This document shows, piece after piece, positions 3,980 through 8,017 of a DNA stretch of 8,017 nucleotides (within the stretch, counting starts at the first letter, position 1; each line of letters opens with the position of its first letter). The notes below the pieces were generated by a model that made no database searches, was not told the DNA's origin, and was given only the letters and a program-made list of their open reading frames with translations. Origin of the DNA: an uncultured Pseudomonadota bacterium (lineage in GTDB: Bacteria > Pseudomonadota > Gammaproteobacteria > Steroidobacterales > Steroidobacteraceae); contig CAMLGF010000105.1 in NCBI GenBank assembly GCA_946479515.1, positions 1-8,017 on the forward strand, in the 5' to 3' direction. Position numbers and translations under genes: made by a program.

Positions 3980-6718
3980 ATGAGCAAGCAGATCACGCGG
4001 CGGACATTCATTTCCGTCAGCGCCGCGGGCCCCGCGGCCATCGCACTGGCCGGCAGTCGCGCGGCAGGCCAGCCCCTCGATCCGAACCCCGACAAGGGCG
4101 CCTGGGTACGCTGGCTGGAGGGCGTCGCACCGGCCGTCGCGCAGGGCGTCACCTGGGGCACGCCGTGGCCGCGGGGTCGCCAGAGAGAATCGAAACACTT
4201 CGCGCTGCGCGGCAAGGAAGGTCTGGCCGAACTGCAGTCCTGGCCGCTCGCCTGGTGGCCCGATGGCTCGGTGAAATGGACGGCACATGCACTCGCACCC
4301 GGCGCAGTGGCGGGCGCGGGTCCGTTCGAAGTGGTCACGCAATCGCGCGCGGTCCGCGGCGCGGGCCAACCCATCCTCACCGTGAAGGACTCCACCGCCG
4401 GCGTCGAGGTGGATACCGGCGTCATCACCTGCCGATTCGCCCGTGGCGGCGCTCATGTCATCGACAGCCTGGTTCGCGACGGTGGCGAGGCACTGCGCGC
4501 CGGCCGACTGGTGCTGCTGCGGCAGGACCAGGCCTCGGCCGCTGGCGACACGCAGATCGTGCAGCAGGAATTCGCCAGTGTCGTCGAGAAAGTGACCCTG
4601 GAGCAACGCGGCCCCGTCCGGGCAGTGGTCAAGGTGGAAGGCCGCCATACCTCTGCCACCGGGCAGCAGGGCACGCGGCGCTGGCTGCCGTTTACGCTGC
4701 GCTTCTATCTATACGCCGGCAGCGAGGCGCTGCGCGTGCTGCACACCATCGTCTACGACGGCGACGAGAACCAGGATTTCATCCGCGGCATCGGCCTGCG
4801 CTTCGACGTGCCGCAGACGGCCGAGCTGTACGACCGGCACGTGCGGTTCGCCGGCGACGGCGACGGCTTGCTGGGCGAGGCGGTGCGCGGCCTCACCGGC
4901 CTGCGTCGCGACCCCGGCAGGCCGGCACGCGACGCGCAGGTTGCCGGCAGCGCCGTACCGGCGATCGCACCCGTGGTGAAGAACCTGCTGCAGTACATAC
5001 CGGCATTCGGCGACTGGACGCTGTTCCAGCCCAACGCCGACGGTTTCACGATCCGCAAGCGGACGTCGGACGGCCACGCCTGGCTCGACTGCGGGCACGG
5101 TCGGCGCGCCGGTGGCCTCGGGTACGTCGGCAGTCCCGCCGGCGGCATCGCCTTCGGCATCCGCAATTTCTGGCAAAGCTACCCGGCGCAGCTCGACATC
5201 CGCGGCGCGCAGGGCGAGGCGGCGACCGTCACGCTCTGGGTATGGGCACCGGATGCGCAGCCCATGGATCTGCGCTTCTATCATGATGGTCTCGGCCAGG
5301 ACACCTACGAGAAGCAGTACGACGGCGGCCTGGCGATCACCTACGAGGACTACGAGCCCGGCTTCGGCACGCCGCTCGGCGTGGCCCGCACTAGCGAGTT
5401 CATGCTGTGGGCACTGCCGGCGACGCCTTCGCGCGAGCGGTTCACGCAACTCGCGCAGGCGCTGCGCGAACCCGCCGTCATGGTGGCCACGCCGCAGACC
5501 CTGGTCGAGTCCGGCGTATTCGCTCACGCGCTCTCCCTGCCCGCCCAGACACCACCGGCGCACGCGGCGCTCGAGAAACAGCTCGACTGGATGTTCGACT
5601 TCTATCGCGGCCAGCAGGACCAGCGCGGCTGGTACGGCTTCTGGAACTACGGCGACGTCATGCACAGCTATGACTTCGACCGTCACACCTGGCGCTATGA
5701 CGTGGGCGGCTTCGCCTGGGACAACTCCGAACTCGCCACCGACGTGTGGCTGTGGATGTACTTCCTGCGCACCGGCCGCGCCGACACCTTCCGCTTCGCC
5801 GAGGCCATGACGCGCCACACGGGCGAGGTCGACGTGCACCATCTCGGCAGATTCGCGCCGCTGGGCTCACGCCACAACGTGATGCACTGGGGCTGCAGCG
5901 CCAAGCAGCTGCGCATCAGCACGGCGTTGAACCGCAGGTTCTACTACTACCTCACCGGCGACGAGCGCGTGGGTGATCTCATGCGCGAGCAGAACGAAGC
6001 CGCGCGCACGCTGCGCACCGTCCCGCCCGGACGCAAGCTGGCGGATGCCGCCGAGCGCCATCTCGAGGATCCGAACGGCGACTACGCCTATCTCGGCTTC
6101 GGCACCGATTGGGGCGCGCAGGCCAGCGCGTGGTTCACCGAGTGGGAGCGCACGGGCGATCCGAAATTCCGCAACCGGCTGCTGGCCAGCATGAGATCCA
6201 TTGGCGCGCAGCCGCGCGGCTTCTTCACGGGCAGCGGACGCATGAATCTCGTCACGGGCGCGTTCGACCGCGCCACGGACGACCGCGTGAGCGTGTCGCA
6301 TCTGTCGGCCGCCTTCGGACTGCCGGAGATCTGCGCCGAGCTCATCGAGTCGTTGGACGTGCCCGAGTTCGAGCGCGCCTGGCTGCAGTATTGCGAGCTG
6401 TACAACGCCCCGGCGGATGAGCAGCGCGCCGCCCTCGGGCAGGAGCTGCGCGGCACGAATCTGCAGCAGGGCCACGCGCGCCTCACCGCCTTCGCGGCCT
6501 ATCGCAGGAAGGATGCCGCGCTCGCGGCGCGCGCCTGGCGCGAGTTCTCGGAGGGGCGCGCAGGCTATGGGACGCGCCAGCCCTTCAACGCACGGCGCAT
6601 CGAGCCGCCGGCCGTGCTCAATCCGGTGGACGAAGGAGCGGGCATCTCCACCAACTCGAGCGCGCAATGGGGTCTCGCGGGCATCGTCTGCCTGGCGTAC
6701 ACGCGATCATTCGACTGA
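3980..6718 (+). CDS. PL26-like exo-rhamnogalacturonan lyase family protein, Tat-exported
   Basis: A 912-residue protein with a twin-arginine signal (TRRTFISVSAAGPAAIALAG, R7-R8, cleavage about residue 28-30), so it is probably exported folded. It resembles the family of the fungal PcRGLX enzyme: an N-terminal RIFT-barrel region with GVTWGTPWPRG (56-66) and QSWPLAWWPDGSVKW (86-100), a central beta region, and a C-terminal alpha/alpha toroid region rich in aromatic and acidic residues, with WNYGDVMHSYD (555-565) and HNVMHWGCSAKQ (632-643). The prototype PL26 enzyme cleaves the GalA-Rha backbone of rhamnogalacturonan I from the chain end by beta-elimination, releasing unsaturated disaccharides. 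That activity is inferred from recognised family motifs; the catalytic residues were not verified, and many bacterial members are untested. The gene is intact, has a strong Shine-Dalgarno site, and is followed after 41 bases by a GH2 gene, which supports a pectin-degradation role. Domain boundaries are approximate. Confidence 0.8.
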   Translation: MSKQITRRTFISVSAAGPAAIALAGSRAAGQPLDPNPDKGAWVRWLEGVAPAVAQGVTWGTPWPRGRQRESKHFALRGKEGLAELQSWPLAWWPDGSVKWTAHALAPGAVAGAGPFEVVTQSRAVRGAGQPILTVKDSTAGVEVDTGVITCRFARGGAHVIDSLVRDGGEALRAGRLVLLRQDQASAAGDTQIVQQEFASVVEKVTLEQRGPVRAVVKVEGRHTSATGQQGTRRWLPFTLRFYLYAGSEALRVLHTIVYDGDENQDFIRGIGLRFDVPQTAELYDRHVRFAGDGDGLLGEAVRGLTGLRRDPGRPARDAQVAGSAVPAIAPVVKNLLQYIPAFGDWTLFQPNADGFTIRKRTSDGHAWLDCGHGRRAGGLGYVGSPAGGIAFGIRNFWQSYPAQLDIRGAQGEAATVTLWVWAPDAQPMDLRFYHDGLGQDTYEKQYDGGLAITYEDYEPGFGTPLGVARTSEFMLWALPATPSRERFTQLAQALREPAVMVATPQTLVESGVFAHALSLPAQTPPAHAALEKQLDWMFDFYRGQQDQRGWYGFWNYGDVMHSYDFDRHTWRYDVGGFAWDNSELATDVWLWMYFLRTGRADTFRFAEAMTRHTGEVDVHHLGRFAPLGSRHNVMHWGCSAKQLRISTALNRRFYYYLTGDERVGDLMREQNEAARTLRTVPPGRKLADAAERHLEDPNGDYAYLGFGTDWGAQASAWFTEWERTGDPKFRNRLLASMRSIGAQPRGFFTGSGRMNLVTGAFDRATDDRVSVSHLSAAFGLPEICAELIESLDVPEFERAWLQYCELYNAPADEQRAALGQELRGTNLQQGHARLTAFAAYRRKDAALAARAWREFSEGRAGYGTRQPFNARRIEPPAVLNPVDEGAGISTNSSAQWGLAGIVCLAYTRSFD

Positions 6719-6759
6719 GACGGGTGCGCAAACGCGCCGTGCGGCGTTAGGCTGCGGCC

Positions 6760-8017
6760 ATGAATACCATTCGCCTGGGCCTGCTGGGCCTGCTGGGCCT
6801 CGCGCCGGCAATGCCCGCTTTCGCATCCGCGGCGAGCACCGAAATCCTGCCGCTGTCCGGCATGGGCGAGAAGGACGAGACGCCGGTCTATTGGGATTTC
6901 AAGCTCGACCGCGGGCGCGGCAGCGGCGAGTGGACCCGGATCGTCGTGCCCTCGCAATGGGAGCAGCAGGGCTTCGGCGCTTACTACTACGGCACGCAGG
7001 GGCGCGACAAACCGGACGACGATCCGGTGATCCCGAAGGAAACCGGCACGTATCGGCGCAGCTTCGAGATTCCCCGCGCCTGGCACGGGCGCGCGATTCA
7101 CCTCGTGTTCGAAGCCGCGATGACCGACACCGCGGTCATCGTCAACGGACACTCCGCGGGCGCTCCACACCAGGGCGGCTTCTACCGCTTCGGGTACGAC
7201 ATCACCCGCCTGGTGAAACCCGGCGCCAACCAGATCGAAGTGCGGGTCGCGAAGGAGTCCGCCAATACCAGCGTGAACCGCGCGGAACGCCGCGGCGACT
7301 ACTGGACCTTCGGCGGCCTCTACCGCCCCGTGTGGCTGGAGGCGCGTCCGCGTCACCACATCGACTGGACCGCCATCGACGCACGCGCGGATGGCACCTT
7401 CACGGCTCAGGTTCACTTCGGCGCGCAGGCCCCGCGCGGCACTGCGCTGCTGGCGCAGATCGTGAATGCGAACGGCGAAGCGGTCGGTGCACCCTTGCGC
7501 ACCCCGGCCGGCCGGCAGCGCGAGGTGACGGTTTCGGGCAGGTTCGAGTCGCCCGCGCTCTGGTCGGCGGAAACACCGGCGCTGTACACGGTGAAGTTCT
7601 CGCTGGTGCGAGGCACCGGCGCGCTGCACGAGCTCACGCAGCGCTTCGGATTCCGCACCATCGAGGTACGTCCCGATGATGGCGTCTACCTCAATGGCCG
7701 GAAGATCGTGCTCAAGGGAGTGAACCGCCATTCGTTCCGCCCCGCCAGCGGCCGAACGCTCACGCGCGAGGACAACTACGCCGACGCCCGCCTCATCAAG
7801 GCCGCCAACATGAACGCGGTGCGCATGTCGCACTACCCACCCGACCCGGCCTTCCTCGAGGCCGCGGACGAGCTCGGTCTGTACGTGCTCGACGAGCTCG
7901 CGGGCTGGCAGGGTTCCTACGACACCCCGACCGGCGCGCGGCTCATCGGCCAGATGATCCGCCGCGACGTGAACCACCCCAGCATCCTCTTCTGGGACAA
8001 CGGCAACGAGGGCGGAT
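6760..8017 (+). CDS. Glycoside hydrolase family 2 protein, beta-galactosidase-like (partial, C-terminus beyond right edge)
   Basis: 419 complete codons are present and the frame is open to the window end. A Sec signal (MNTIRLGLLGLLGLAPAMPA, cleavage about residue 24-26) suggests periplasmic or secreted location. Domains: a GH2 sugar-binding jelly roll (about 30-195, with GTYRRSFEIP and YWTFGGLYRPVWLEARP), an immunoglobulin-like domain (about 200-305, ending in LWSAETPALYTVKF and RFGFRTIEV), and the start of the TIM barrel from LNGRKIVLKGVNRHSF. Barrel motifs include MNAVRMSHYPPD and WDNGNEGG, in which E417 is the expected acid/base; the nucleophile glutamate lies outside the window. GH2 members cleave beta-galactosides, beta-glucuronides, beta-mannosides and others, so specificity is open; RG-I galactan side chains or terminal residues are a reasonable guess given the neighbouring lyase. 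The gene starts 41 bases after the lyase stop with only a weak TAGG eight bases before the ATG. The gap carries a five-pair hairpin (AACGC 6731-6735 with GCGTT 6744-6748) without a T run. Co-transcription is likely. Confidence 0.88.
   Translation, partial: MNTIRLGLLGLLGLAPAMPAFASAASTEILPLSGMGEKDETPVYWDFKLDRGRGSGEWTRIVVPSQWEQQGFGAYYYGTQGRDKPDDDPVIPKETGTYRRSFEIPRAWHGRAIHLVFEAAMTDTAVIVNGHSAGAPHQGGFYRFGYDITRLVKPGANQIEVRVAKESANTSVNRAERRGDYWTFGGLYRPVWLEARPRHHIDWTAIDARADGTFTAQVHFGAQAPRGTALLAQIVNANGEAVGAPLRTPAGRQREVTVSGRFESPALWSAETPALYTVKFSLVRGTGALHELTQRFGFRTIEVRPDDGVYLNGRKIVLKGVNRHSFRPASGRTLTREDNYADARLIKAANMNAVRMSHYPPDPAFLEAADELGLYVLDELAGWQGSYDTPTGARLIGQMIRRDVNHPSILFWDNGNEGG
6772..6798 (+). repeat. 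9-bp tandem repeat in the GH2 signal peptide
   Basis: CTGCTGGGC occurs twice in tandem (6781-6789, 6790-6798), preceded by an imperfect copy at 6772-6780. The units encode the LGLLGLLGL hydrophobic core. Gain or loss of a unit would stay in frame and change the signal peptide core by three residues. Confidence 0.6.

Noticed and set aside
4709..5842. Minus-strand open frame (377 codons) inside the lyase gene
   Set aside because: It is an antisense shadow of an intact 912-codon gene that has recognised family motifs and a strong Shine-Dalgarno site.
6417..7679. Plus-strand open frame (420 codons) overlapping the lyase end and GH2 start
   Set aside because: It is a frame-shifted shadow, very rich in Arg, Ala and Pro with no family motif, overlapping two well supported genes.
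6565..7977. Long open frame on the minus strand (470 codons) opposite the GH2 gene
   Set aside because: The sense strand there encodes clear GH2 domains. The antisense product has no recognisable motif and crosses the end of the lyase gene; such frames are common opposite GC-rich genes.

Overview
The window is GC-rich (about two thirds G+C by eye) and densely coding, with short intergenic gaps and seven recognisable protein genes. No rRNA, tRNA, CRISPR array, insertion sequence or phage gene was seen. The mix of a LemA protein, a PilE-like type IV pilin, PilZ and EAL proteins of cyclic-di-GMP signalling, and secreted plant-polysaccharide enzymes suggests a free-living or plant/soil-associated gammaproteobacterium of the Xanthomonadales/Steroidobacteraceae kind. 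That placement is an inference from gene content and base composition, not a demonstrated assignment.

Left part (1-2405). A lemA-type gene leaves the window on the minus strand. Divergent from it are a PilE-like pilin (581-1003) and, 21 bases further on, a secreted endonuclease/exonuclease/phosphatase-fold protein (1025-2002). A small stand-alone PilZ protein follows (2097-2405), with its own candidate promoter and Shine-Dalgarno site.

Middle (2406-3979). Convergent with pilZ is a 421-residue EAL-domain protein on the minus strand (2493-3758). Its EAL domain has lost two late catalytic glutamates and has a rearranged DDFG loop, so it is more likely a cyclic-di-GMP binder or protein-interaction module than an active phosphodiesterase. 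Two hairpins, one followed by a T run, lie in the convergent gap. A 221-base divergent region with repeats separates this gene from the next block.

Right part (3980-8017). A Tat-exported 912-residue protein resembling PL26 exo-rhamnogalacturonan lyases is followed after 41 bases by a Sec-exported glycoside hydrolase family 2 enzyme that runs off the right edge just after its acid/base glutamate. The two look like the start of a pectin (rhamnogalacturonan I) breakdown operon: the lyase would cut the GalA-Rha backbone, and the GH2 enzyme would probably remove side-chain or terminal sugars.

All members belong to known families. The least ordinary items are the degenerate EAL protein with its uncharacterised N-terminal half, the isolated pilin with a hairpin in place of a ribosome-binding site, and the repeat-bearing control region in front of the lyase gene. 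I saw no convincing evidence of a wholly new system.
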